Shown in pieces: positions 6,597 to 13,527 of a stretch of DNA of 15,093 bases. The stretch is taken from positions 1-15,093 of the forward strand of contig JAFOLN010000253.1 of NCBI GenBank assembly GCA_017419325.1. The letters are read 5' to 3'. Both the position numbers and the translations under genes were made by a program. How positions within the stretch are numbered: the first letter of the stretch is position 1; every line of letters begins with the position of its first letter. The stretch is from Clostridia bacterium (GTDB lineage: Bacteria > Bacillota > Clostridia > Oscillospirales > RGIG577). The notes beneath the pieces were generated by a model. The model was not told the DNA's origin. It was given only the letters and a program-made list of their open reading frames with translations, and searched no databases.

Positions 6597-8519
6597 CTAA
6601 ATGTTGTTTTTATTGTATTTTATACTAACAGGTTCAAACGCTCTGCCGTTTCCTTCGTAGAAGCGGGAGAAGAACTCATAATAGTTGAGCCTGAGAACCT
6701 GTATTCCAACCAAAAGACCTTCCAGAGCCATTACAAAGATGTTGCCTACAACGACAACCGCCATGTTCTGACCTCCGTTGGCCTGCTCGGCCAGGATGAA
6801 GACAACCATCATCATGCCGACGTGATTGAGGGCGAATGCCCCGACTCTTATGAAGGACAGCGTATTCGTAAGAGCCGACAGAAATACATCGATAAGCTCA
6901 AAGAAGTTTTCAACGAAATACATGCCCTTGCTTTCGGGCTGCCACTTTTTCCTGAGGCACAGGTGCGAAAGAGGCTCCCTGAACCATATAAGGATAAGCG
7001 GTATAACGATGAACACCACGATGAACCACGGCGAAAGCAGGTTCGTGCCGAGATTGAAAAGAAGAAGTATTACCGCAATAATGCCCACATAGAAGACAAG
7101 TCCGGCAAAGCCGTTTGACGAGAATACCACTTTTTCAAAGTTCTTCTGGCGGAAACCGTTTATGATATTTAAGATTATCATAAACACTACCATCACCATG
7201 CCGAGTATTACCGAGCCCGTAAGGGTGAAGCTTATGTGCTCCATCGCGTGGAACGGGCCGTGTATTATATCCTCATATCCGAAGAAGCTTCCGTATACGA
7301 AGCCGAATATGATGGAGAATACGCCTACGCATGCGATTATCTTACCGAGAGTCCTTTTCTTTACAAAGCCGAAGATAAGACCGGCCACGAAAAGCACCGC
7401 GCCCTGTCCCACGTCTCCGAACATTATGCCGAAGAGTATGGAATAGGCTATCGCGAGAAGGGGAGTGGGGTCCATCTCGTTATAGGACGGAAGCGCATAC
7501 ATTTTAAGGAACGCCTCGAAGGGTCTGAAAAGGGCAAAGTTGCGAAGCTTCGTCGGAGGCATAATGTCGGGACATTCTATCTCCTCCTCCGCGTCCGTAA
7601 CGAAGTTGCACATAAGAGCCTCTTCGTTTTCAAACGAGGCCTTGAGCGCATCGGCGTTGCGAAGCGGAACCCAGCCCACAAGGTAGAACGTGCTTTCGGA
7701 GTGCGCCGCGTGGCACATGAGCTTATATACCTCATAGTCGTGGCGCGTCTTCGCGCACAGAGTGAGCATCTCCTCGCCGTTCTTTTCGGAATATTCGCGC
7801 CCCTCGTTTTCAACGGCCGCGATGCCCTCGCGCATCTTTTCGATGTCGCGTCCGAGCATCTCAATGGTGGCCTTCGGCGTATCGGTATATTCCTCGCCGG
7901 AGGGCAGCCGCTCGAATGCAAGGGAGTCGAACACCGCGTCCGCCTTCTCTATGGAGACGGTGGGCGCTATGTACATGCCGTACACGTTTTCCTTGTCCTC
8001 TCTGAAGGGGAAGAAGAAAACGTCCTCGTTCTCCAGAATGAAGAGCTTGTACTTTTCGCTGCTCGATACGGGCATTTTGCCGAACCTTACGGCGATGTAC
8101 TCAAAGTTTATAAGCTTTGCCACGGGAACGTCGAGAGAACCGAGCGGCTCAAGAAAGCTTATAGCGTATTCGCTTTTTTCTATGGCCGATTTGTACTCGT
8201 CCTTTTTCTTTCCCAGCTCAAGGAAGTAGTCCCGCGTCTCCTCAAAGTACATCTCGATGTCGCGGTCGCTTTTCCGAACGCCCGAGAAGTCCCGCTTCTG
8301 GGCCTTTAAGCCCGCGAGGGAGAGCGACTCAAGCGCAAGCGAAAGCGTGTGGTCGTAGGGGTTTCTCGACTCGAAGGGAACGATGTTCTCGAACTTGCCT
8401 AAAAACTCCTTCGTGTTCTCGGGATGAAAGTTTCGTGTGTCGCACAAAATGTCAGCGGCGCGTGAAAACCTGTCCATGCTTCCCAGAACGTGAACAAGCT
8501 GCATTTTTTCAACAGACAT
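6597..8519 (-). CDS. atpI: V/A-type ATPase subunit I (membrane stator, a-type subunit)
   Basis: 640 residues, normal length. Residues 1 to about 350 are the cytoplasmic domain with long helices that anchors the peripheral stalks and touches subunit C; it holds FYLVGWVP (278-285). PPTKLRNFALFRPFE (321-335) and PSYNEMDPTP (344-353) are conserved lead-ins to the membrane domain of seven or eight helices. ILFGIMFGDVGQG (361-373) begins it, and LSFIRVGAFAL contains R558, the essential arginine that faces the rotor carboxylate of subunit K. The C-terminal tail (LRLNYYEFFSRFYEGNGRAF) is also typical. It forms the ion half-channels in the cytoplasmic membrane. ATG at 8519 follows GGGGTGA by 6 nt, which overlaps the stop of the subunit C gene. 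Confidence 0.97.
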   Translation of the reverse strand: MSVEKMQLVHVLGSMDRFSRAADILCDTRNFHPENTKEFLGKFENIVPFESRNPYDHTLSLALESLSLAGLKAQKRDFSGVRKSDRDIEMYFEETRDYFLELGKKKDEYKSAIEKSEYAISFLEPLGSLDVPVAKLINFEYIAVRFGKMPVSSSEKYKLFILENEDVFFFPFREDKENVYGMYIAPTVSIEKADAVFDSLAFERLPSGEEYTDTPKATIEMLGRDIEKMREGIAAVENEGREYSEKNGEEMLTLCAKTRHDYEVYKLMCHAAHSESTFYLVGWVPLRNADALKASFENEEALMCNFVTDAEEEIECPDIMPPTKLRNFALFRPFEAFLKMYALPSYNEMDPTPLLAIAYSILFGIMFGDVGQGAVLFVAGLIFGFVKKRTLGKIIACVGVFSIIFGFVYGSFFGYEDIIHGPFHAMEHISFTLTGSVILGMVMVVFMIILNIINGFRQKNFEKVVFSSNGFAGLVFYVGIIAVILLLFNLGTNLLSPWFIVVFIVIPLILIWFREPLSHLCLRKKWQPESKGMYFVENFFELIDVFLSALTNTLSFIRVGAFALNHVGMMMVVFILAEQANGGQNMAVVVVGNIFVMALEGLLVGIQVLRLNYYEFFSRFYEGNGRAFEPVSIKYNKNNI

Positions 8520-8525
8520 AAATGA

Positions 8526-9584
8526 TCACCCCGCTTTCTTTGAACCGACGAAGAAGCGTTCCGTTTCCTCGCTGGTCAGATTGTAGCTTTTTGCCTCTAT
8601 GAGGTGAATAATGTTTTTTACCTCGAGGTCCTTGTATACGAGGTATGCGACAACGAGGGAAACGTCGGGGGAAAGCCCGGCTATCGTCTTTTTCGCAAAT
8701 TTGTACTCATATTCAAGGTAATAGCTTTCAATGAACTTCGTGCCCTCATCCGAATCCGTATCGAAATACTTCTTGTAGGGCGATTCCATAAGAAGCGCGA
8801 GCCCCTCTTCGTAGGAGTGGGCGTTTATCATGGAATTTACAAGCTGCTTTGCCGTCGCGTCGGACGAGAAGGGAAGAAGGCAGCCGTAGATGGACTGTCT
8901 GTCCTGGCCGACATAGAGGCAGCGCAGCACGTTCGTGAAGTTTTTCATGTCAAGGAGCGTCTTTAAGAACTTCGACAGCTCTTTTCTTACGTGGCTGTCC
9001 TTATGGCCTTCAACGAGCTTTAAGAGCCGTTTGTAAAGATAAGTCATAAGCGCGCCCTCAAGCTGTGTATAGTCAAAGGAATCCTTTGTCTTGTACGGGA
9101 GCATTATATTGTAGTACTGGGAACGCGACAATGATTCTATAAATTCGTCGAGCGTCCGGTTTGTTTTGAACTTTGAAAACTCCAGACGCGACAGATGGGT
9201 TATAAAGCTCGTCGGCTCATATGAATATGTGTCCGTCCTGTTTGCCTGGATGAGACGCACATATTTCAGGATCTGCTCAACGTCATTTTTTATAACGAAG
9301 TATTTAAGAAGCTCCGCATCGCTTTGCGCGGTGTAGCGGTACAGCATGCCGAAGTCATGCTCGATCGTCATGGACAGCTTGCGTTCAAGCGCCTCGCGGT
9401 CGAAGTCGCGCTCCGAAAACTCTGACAGCACTTCGCTGTAGCCCTTGTGCGACTTCAAGAGAGCAACAATTTCTTCGGCTGATGTCTTCTGCTTCATCTC
9501 GGCAAACTGCTCCGAGGTTATGCGCTTTGCATAAACTCCGGCAGCTTTACCTAAGAGTCCGCCGTATTTTACAATTTCAAACAT
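8526..9584 (-). CDS. atpC: V/A-type ATPase subunit C (AC39 family, rotor coupling)
   Basis: 352 residues. The AC39/subunit d family is recognised from the all-helical, charged composition and segments such as DVEQILKYVRLIQ, SRSQYYNIMLPY and DMKNFTNVLRCLYVGQ (the last is the typical xxDxxNLxxxLR-like segment repeated in the three structural domains). It is a funnel-shaped soluble protein that fits the D-F shaft onto the K ring. ATG at 9584 is 24 nt after the end of the H/G gene, with AGGTGA 9 nt upstream. It lies before subunit I instead of after subunit E, a different order from Thermus and Enterococcus. Divergence of this family is high, so identity rests on motifs plus operon context. Confidence 0.9.
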   Translation of the reverse strand: MFEIVKYGGLLGKAAGVYAKRITSEQFAEMKQKTSAEEIVALLKSHKGYSEVLSEFSERDFDREALERKLSMTIEHDFGMLYRYTAQSDAELLKYFVIKNDVEQILKYVRLIQANRTDTYSYEPTSFITHLSRLEFSKFKTNRTLDEFIESLSRSQYYNIMLPYKTKDSFDYTQLEGALMTYLYKRLLKLVEGHKDSHVRKELSKFLKTLLDMKNFTNVLRCLYVGQDRQSIYGCLLPFSSDATAKQLVNSMINAHSYEEGLALLMESPYKKYFDTDSDEGTKFIESYYLEYEYKFAKKTIAGLSPDVSLVVAYLVYKDLEVKNIIHLIEAKSYNLTSEETERFFVGSKKAG

Positions 9585-9608
9585 TGAATTCTGTCACCTG
9601 CCATAAAT

Positions 9609-9920
9609 TTACTTGCCTATTACTTTTTTGAACGCAAGGTCTATCCAAGAGTCTTTGTTCTTTTTGTACGCGGCGTCTATCTCGGATGCTTTCTTCTGGT
9701 ACTCGCTTTCGGCTTCGCTGACCTTTTTTTCAAGCTCGGCGGTCTGCGCCGAAAGCTTTTCCTCAATCTGACGCTTCGCCTCCGCCATGCGCGTCTCGCG
9801 CAGCGCGGCAGCCTGAAGTTTAACGTCTTCATTGATGCTCTCGCGTTTTTTCACGGCATCGCTCGTTATCTTCTGCGCCTCGGCTTCGGCACCGATGATT
9901 TCGCCTATGATATTCTGCAC
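9609..9920 (-). CDS. V/A-type ATPase subunit H/G (peripheral stalk, partner of E)
   Basis: 103 residues from a GTG at 9920. It is one long charged helix, rich in Ala, Glu, Lys and Gln without Pro, with the IIGEIIGAEAEAQKI opening common to short stalk subunits (called H in archaea/clostridia, G in Thermus). It forms a coiled coil with subunit E. Start choice: an ATG at 9947 is in frame, but it has no Shine-Dalgarno sequence; AAGGGGGGA (9935-9927) lies inside the would-be first codons and 6 nt before the GTG, and homologous proteins begin close to the IIxxI motif. It is the first gene of the operon, 68 nt after the predicted transcription start. Sequence similarity in this family is low, so the call leans on length, coiled coil and position. 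Confidence 0.88.
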   Translation of the reverse strand: MQNIIGEIIGAEAEAQKITSDAVKKRESINEDVKLQAAALRETRMAEAKRQIEEKLSAQTAELEKKVSEAESEYQKKASEIDAAYKKNKDSWIDLAFKKVIGK

Positions 9921-9926
9921 TGTTCG

Positions 9927-9935
9927 TCCCCCCTT
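9927..9935 (-). promoter_or_regulatory. Ribosome binding site deciding the GTG start of subunit H/G
   Basis: Minus-strand AAGGGGGGA followed by a 6-nt spacer and GTG at 9920. It favours the GTG start over the in-frame ATG at 9947, which would place this site within the coding region. Confidence 0.75.
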
Positions 9936-9994
9936 CGCATTTTGCATAAAAATTAGCGAACCGGTTTCGGTTTATATAAATAATATACACCGAT

Positions 9995-10023
9995 ACTATA
10001 TAACAAATATCTGTTAAAATCAA
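9995..10023 (-). promoter_or_regulatory. Sigma-A-type promoter of the V/A-ATPase operon
   Basis: On the minus strand TTGATT (10023-10018) is followed after exactly 17 nt by TATAGT (10000-9995). This matches 4 of 6 and 5 of 6 positions of the housekeeping consensus TTGACA/TATAAT. Transcription would begin near 9988, giving a leader of about 68 nt before the GTG of the first gene. It is the best hexamer pair I found in the AT-rich 211-nt region between the divergent operons. Confidence 0.65.
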
Positions 10024-10104
10024 GCCGAACCGTAACAAAAATTTAATATATTTTGATATACGTCTTCTTTTTTTCGCAATATACTCAATTATGCCCATCT
10101 TTTA

Positions 10105-10113
10105 TGGTAAAAT
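10105..10113 (+). promoter_or_regulatory. Possible extended -10 element for addB
   Basis: TGGTAAAAT fits an extended -10 (TGnTAAAAT) with no clear -35 hexamer 17 nt before it. Transcription would begin near 10120, leaving only about 12 nt before the ATG, directly at the Shine-Dalgarno sequence, which is short. An upstream TATACT (10080-10085) is an alternative -10, but the nearest TTGATA (10053-10058) is 21 nt away, too far for a standard promoter. Confidence 0.3.
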
Positions 10114-10120
10114 CATGTTG

Positions 10121-10126
10121 AGGTGA
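10121..10126 (+). promoter_or_regulatory. Ribosome binding site deciding the addB start
   Basis: AGGTGA with a 5-nt spacer before ATG at 10132. The in-frame GTG at 10123 lies within this site and has no site of its own, so the ATG is chosen. Confidence 0.85.
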
Positions 10127-10131
10127 CAGGT

Positions 10132-13100
10132 ATGCCGAAGCTTATCCTTGGCCCGCTTCAGAGCGGGAAGACTACATATATATTAAACGACATAAAAAAG
10201 CGCATGGAGAACGGCTGCGAGAACATGATAATCCTTGTGCCCGAGCAGTCAACGATGACTTACGAGCGCGAGGTGCTCCGTGTTCTGGGCAACAGGGCGG
10301 GCGCCCATGTGGAGGTCTTGAGCTTTCTTCGCTTCGCGCGGCTCATGTTCTCAAAATACGAGGCCGCGGGCGGCGTTTACGCGAACGCCTCCTCAAAGCA
10401 GCTTATAATGAGCCTTGCCCTTTCGGGGGTGAGGGAGGAGCTTACAGTCTTTCGCGCCGCGGCGCATAAGAGCGAGTTTGCCCGCACCATGATATCCGCG
10501 GTAAACGATTTAAAGACCTACAACATAACGCCGGAGCGGCTTACCGCCGCGGCGGAAAAATGCGGCGGCCGCATATGCGAAAAGCTTTGCGACACGGCGC
10601 TCATATACGCGGCCTACGAGGCTCTGCTCGGGCGCGCATACAGGGACCCGTCGGACGACCTTACAAGGCTTGCCCGTCTGATGTCGGGGCAGACAGAGCT
10701 TCCCTGGACGTTCTATATAGACGCGTTTTTCGGCTTCACCCCGCAGGAGTACCTTGTGGTTGAGGAGCTTATACGCCTATGTGACGGCCTTACGGCGGCG
10801 TTTTCATATACGCGGGAGCACACGGACAATCCGCTCTTTTCCATGACGAAGCATACCCTGGGACGTATCATGACGCTTTTTGAGCGCTACGAAAGAAAGC
10901 CCGAAATTATAAATACGGAGAAGAAGAGCATAAGACCGCCGGAGCTTGACTTTCTTTCAGAGGCCTTCGCCGCCGGAGGCGAGACGAAATACGAGGGCGG
11001 CGCCTGTGCGGTCACGGCGGTCTCGGCCAACGGGACGGGCGGCGAGGCGGAATACTTATGCGACTGGATATCGAAGCGGATATACGAGGGGGCGCGCTAC
11101 TCCGACTTTCTGGTGCTGGCCGCCGACATGGACGCGTACGCCCTCACGCTTGGCACGGCCTTTGAAAAATACGGCATCCCCGTATACGCCGACGAAAAAA
11201 GAAGCGTATCCGACATGGCTCCCGCCCGCGCCGTGCTTTACGCGCTTTCGGCCGCGCAGAAGAACTTCGCTTACAGCGAGCTTTTTGCCCATCTTAAGCT
11301 TATAATGGGCAATTATACATATGAAGAGATATGCGCCCTTGAGAACTACGTCCTTATGTGGGGCATAACGGGGCAGAAGCTTTCAAAGCCCTTTACAAGA
11401 AACCCGTTTTCACGAAAGAAAGACGGCGACGGCGAGGAAAAGCTCCGCGCCGACAAGGAGCTTCGGCGCCTAAACGACATACGCGAGCGCGCCCTTGAGC
11501 CGCTGTTCGCCCTCGCCTCGGCAATATCGGGCGAGCGCACCTACGAAAAGATTGCGGAGGCGGTGTTTAAGTTCATGACGGAGTCGGGCTTTTCCGACGC
11601 CGTTGAAAGAGCGTCCCGCGAATACTCACGCGCCGGAGACATGCGCCGCGCCGACGAATACTTAAGGATATACAACGCCGTAACGGAGGCGCTTGACGAG
11701 ATAGTCACGGTGCTTTCCGACGCGCCCTGCACGGCGGGCGGCTTTCTAAAGCTTTTCGAGCTTGCCCTTTCGGAGCATAAGCTGGGCGCACTGCCGCCCG
11801 CGGCCGACTGCGTTTCGTTTTCATCCTTCGACCGCGTCATATCGCCCGACGCGCCCTTCGTCGCCGTTATAGGCGCGTCGGACGCGAACATACCGCGAAT
11901 AAACAGGGGCGGCGGCCTTTTCGACGAGGCGGAGCGCGAGGAGCTTGCGGGAATCGGTCTTGAGATATCGAAAACGGCATATGAAAACGCAAGCTACGAG
12001 CTGTTTTTGGTATACTGCGCCCTGTGCGCGCCGAAAAAGGAGCTTCTCATAACATACCCCCTCATGGAGGATGACGGCTCCGAGGCCTCGCCCTCAAAGG
12101 TGCTTTCATCGGCGTGGGAAAGGCTTTCCTCCCTTAAAACGGCGCGTGCCGAGGATACGCCCGCGTATGAACGGCTCTATTCGCCCTCGAAGGCGAGGGA
12201 GCTGGTGCTTGCGTCGTTTTCAAAGGACGCGTGGGGCGATGAAAAAGAGCGCGCCGTCATCGAGGCGGCAAACGAGGCGCTGAGCGCAGACGAAAGCTGG
12301 CCCGCGCTTCGGGAAAACGTGCGCTCATACGTTACCTCCGAAAACGAGGCGGTCATAAACAGCGAAAGCGGCCGCGAGCGAATGATGAACAAAAGCACGA
12401 TGCTTTCGGCAAGCCGCATAGAAAAATTCTACGGGTGCCGCTTTTCATACTATCTTAATTACGTGCTGGGCATAAAAAAGCCGGAGCGTCCCGAATTTAC
12501 CCCCGCGGACACGGGCAAGTTCATACATTATATACTGGAAGCTTTTTTCCTTAAGATAATGCGCGGCAAAAGGCCGATAGGCGAGTACAGCGAGGCCGAG
12601 ACGGACGAAATCGTCGCTTCGTGCATAAAGGAATACATAAGCGCGGAGATTTATCTCATAGACGAACGCTCCGCAAGGTTCGAGTATCTTTTCTCCCGCC
12701 TTGTGAGGAGCTTAAAGCCCATAATAAGCAACCTGCTTGACGAGTTTAAGGTGACAAGCTTCATCCCGCAGGACGTCGAGCTTGAGATAAGCGCGGACGA
12801 ACGTCTCGCCTCGGCGACGGGAAGCGGCGACATAAGCGTCCGGCTTTACGGCATAGTGGACAGGGTGGACGTTTACAGAAAGGACGGGAAGACTTATCTT
12901 CGCGTCATAGACTATAAAACGGGCAAAAAGAAGTTCGACCTCAGCGACGTGGCACACGGCATAAATATGCAGATGCTTCTTTATCTCTTCGCGGTGACGG
13001 AGAATTATAAAAAGACGACGGGAGACGCGGAGTCGGCGGGCGTGCTTTACTTTAACGCCTACGAGCCCGTAATATCCGCGCCGAAGACCATAGACGACGA

Positions 13101-13527
13101 AAAGCTTATGGCCGAGCGCGACAAAGCGCTTAAGCGGAACGGCCTTGTGCGAAGCGATTATGAGCTTATCGTTGCCATGGACAGAACGCTTGAAACGGGA
13201 GGCTCGTCAAGATACATTCCCGTCGCGCTGAAAGACAGAGAACCCACGAAGACCTCCTCCGCCGCGTCAAGGGGAGAGTTCGAGCTTATAGAAAAGGGCG
13301 TAAAGCGGACGGTCACCGAGATGGCCGAGGCTCTTCGGGCGGGCAGCATAGAGATAAACCCGTACGAACGCCCGAGCGGCGAAAGACCGTGCAGATACTG
13401 CGAGTATAAAAGCGTGTGCCGCTTCGATGAGACGAGGGGCAACAGGCCGAGAAAGCTTTTGAAGCTTAAGAAAGCCGAGATTTACAGAATGTTCGGAGGT
13501 GAGTCGGATGGCAACCGAGTGGACTGA
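10132..13527 (+). CDS. addB: ATP-dependent helicase/nuclease subunit B (AddB/RexB)
   Basis: 1131 residues, near the usual 1150. With AddA it forms the helicase-nuclease that resects double-strand breaks until it meets a Chi site and loads RecA (functional counterpart of RecBCD); in the cytoplasm it also degrades foreign linear DNA. N-terminal GPLQSGKTTYI (7-17) is the Walker A of the helicase-like half. The C-terminal RecB-type nuclease shows GKFIHYILE, then VIDYKTGKK (D927, K929) and HGINMQMLLY. Four cysteines for the [4Fe-4S] clasp are all present: C769 (FYGCRFSYYL) and C1087, C1090, C1096 (CRYCEYKSVC, spacing C-x2-C-x5-C as in B. subtilis AddB). It overlaps addA by 20 nt. Isoleucine is mostly AUA in the first 267 codons (12 of 16), more than in atpA. 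Function is well supported by intact motifs. Confidence 0.96.
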   Translation: MPKLILGPLQSGKTTYILNDIKKRMENGCENMIILVPEQSTMTYEREVLRVLGNRAGAHVEVLSFLRFARLMFSKYEAAGGVYANASSKQLIMSLALSGVREELTVFRAAAHKSEFARTMISAVNDLKTYNITPERLTAAAEKCGGRICEKLCDTALIYAAYEALLGRAYRDPSDDLTRLARLMSGQTELPWTFYIDAFFGFTPQEYLVVEELIRLCDGLTAAFSYTREHTDNPLFSMTKHTLGRIMTLFERYERKPEIINTEKKSIRPPELDFLSEAFAAGGETKYEGGACAVTAVSANGTGGEAEYLCDWISKRIYEGARYSDFLVLAADMDAYALTLGTAFEKYGIPVYADEKRSVSDMAPARAVLYALSAAQKNFAYSELFAHLKLIMGNYTYEEICALENYVLMWGITGQKLSKPFTRNPFSRKKDGDGEEKLRADKELRRLNDIRERALEPLFALASAISGERTYEKIAEAVFKFMTESGFSDAVERASREYSRAGDMRRADEYLRIYNAVTEALDEIVTVLSDAPCTAGGFLKLFELALSEHKLGALPPAADCVSFSSFDRVISPDAPFVAVIGASDANIPRINRGGGLFDEAEREELAGIGLEISKTAYENASYELFLVYCALCAPKKELLITYPLMEDDGSEASPSKVLSSAWERLSSLKTARAEDTPAYERLYSPSKARELVLASFSKDAWGDEKERAVIEAANEALSADESWPALRENVRSYVTSENEAVINSESGRERMMNKSTMLSASRIEKFYGCRFSYYLNYVLGIKKPERPEFTPADTGKFIHYILEAFFLKIMRGKRPIGEYSEAETDEIVASCIKEYISAEIYLIDERSARFEYLFSRLVRSLKPIISNLLDEFKVTSFIPQDVELEISADERLASATGSGDISVRLYGIVDRVDVYRKDGKTYLRVIDYKTGKKKFDLSDVAHGINMQMLLYLFAVTENYKKTTGDAESAGVLYFNAYEPVISAPKTIDDEKLMAERDKALKRNGLVRSDYELIVAMDRTLETGGSSRYIPVALKDREPTKTSSAASRGEFELIEKGVKRTVTEMAEALRAGSIEINPYERPSGERPCRYCEYKSVCRFDETRGNRPRKLLKLKKAEIYRMFGGESDGNRVD
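13495..13502 (+). promoter_or_regulatory. Ribosome binding site of addA inside addB
   Basis: GGAGGTGA with a 5-nt spacer before the ATG at 13508, located within the last codons of addB. It supports this start and coupled translation of the two subunits. Confidence 0.85.

Noticed and set aside
9945..9947. ATG at 9947 as start of subunit H/G
   Set aside because: No Shine-Dalgarno sequence before it, while a strong one sits directly before the GTG at 9920.
13..9998. 14-nt exact match between 13-26 and 9985-9998 (ATACACCGATACTA)
   Set aside because: In a 15-kb window roughly 0.4 exact 14-mer matches are expected by chance, and the two places have unrelated functions.
9829..10098. Minus-strand open frame of 89 codons across the ATPase promoter
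   Set aside because: It overlaps the subunit H/G gene in another frame and spans the predicted promoter; no ribosome binding site or known motif.
10123..10125. GTG at 10123 as start of addB
   Set aside because: It overlaps the AGGTGA ribosome binding site that serves the ATG at 10132.
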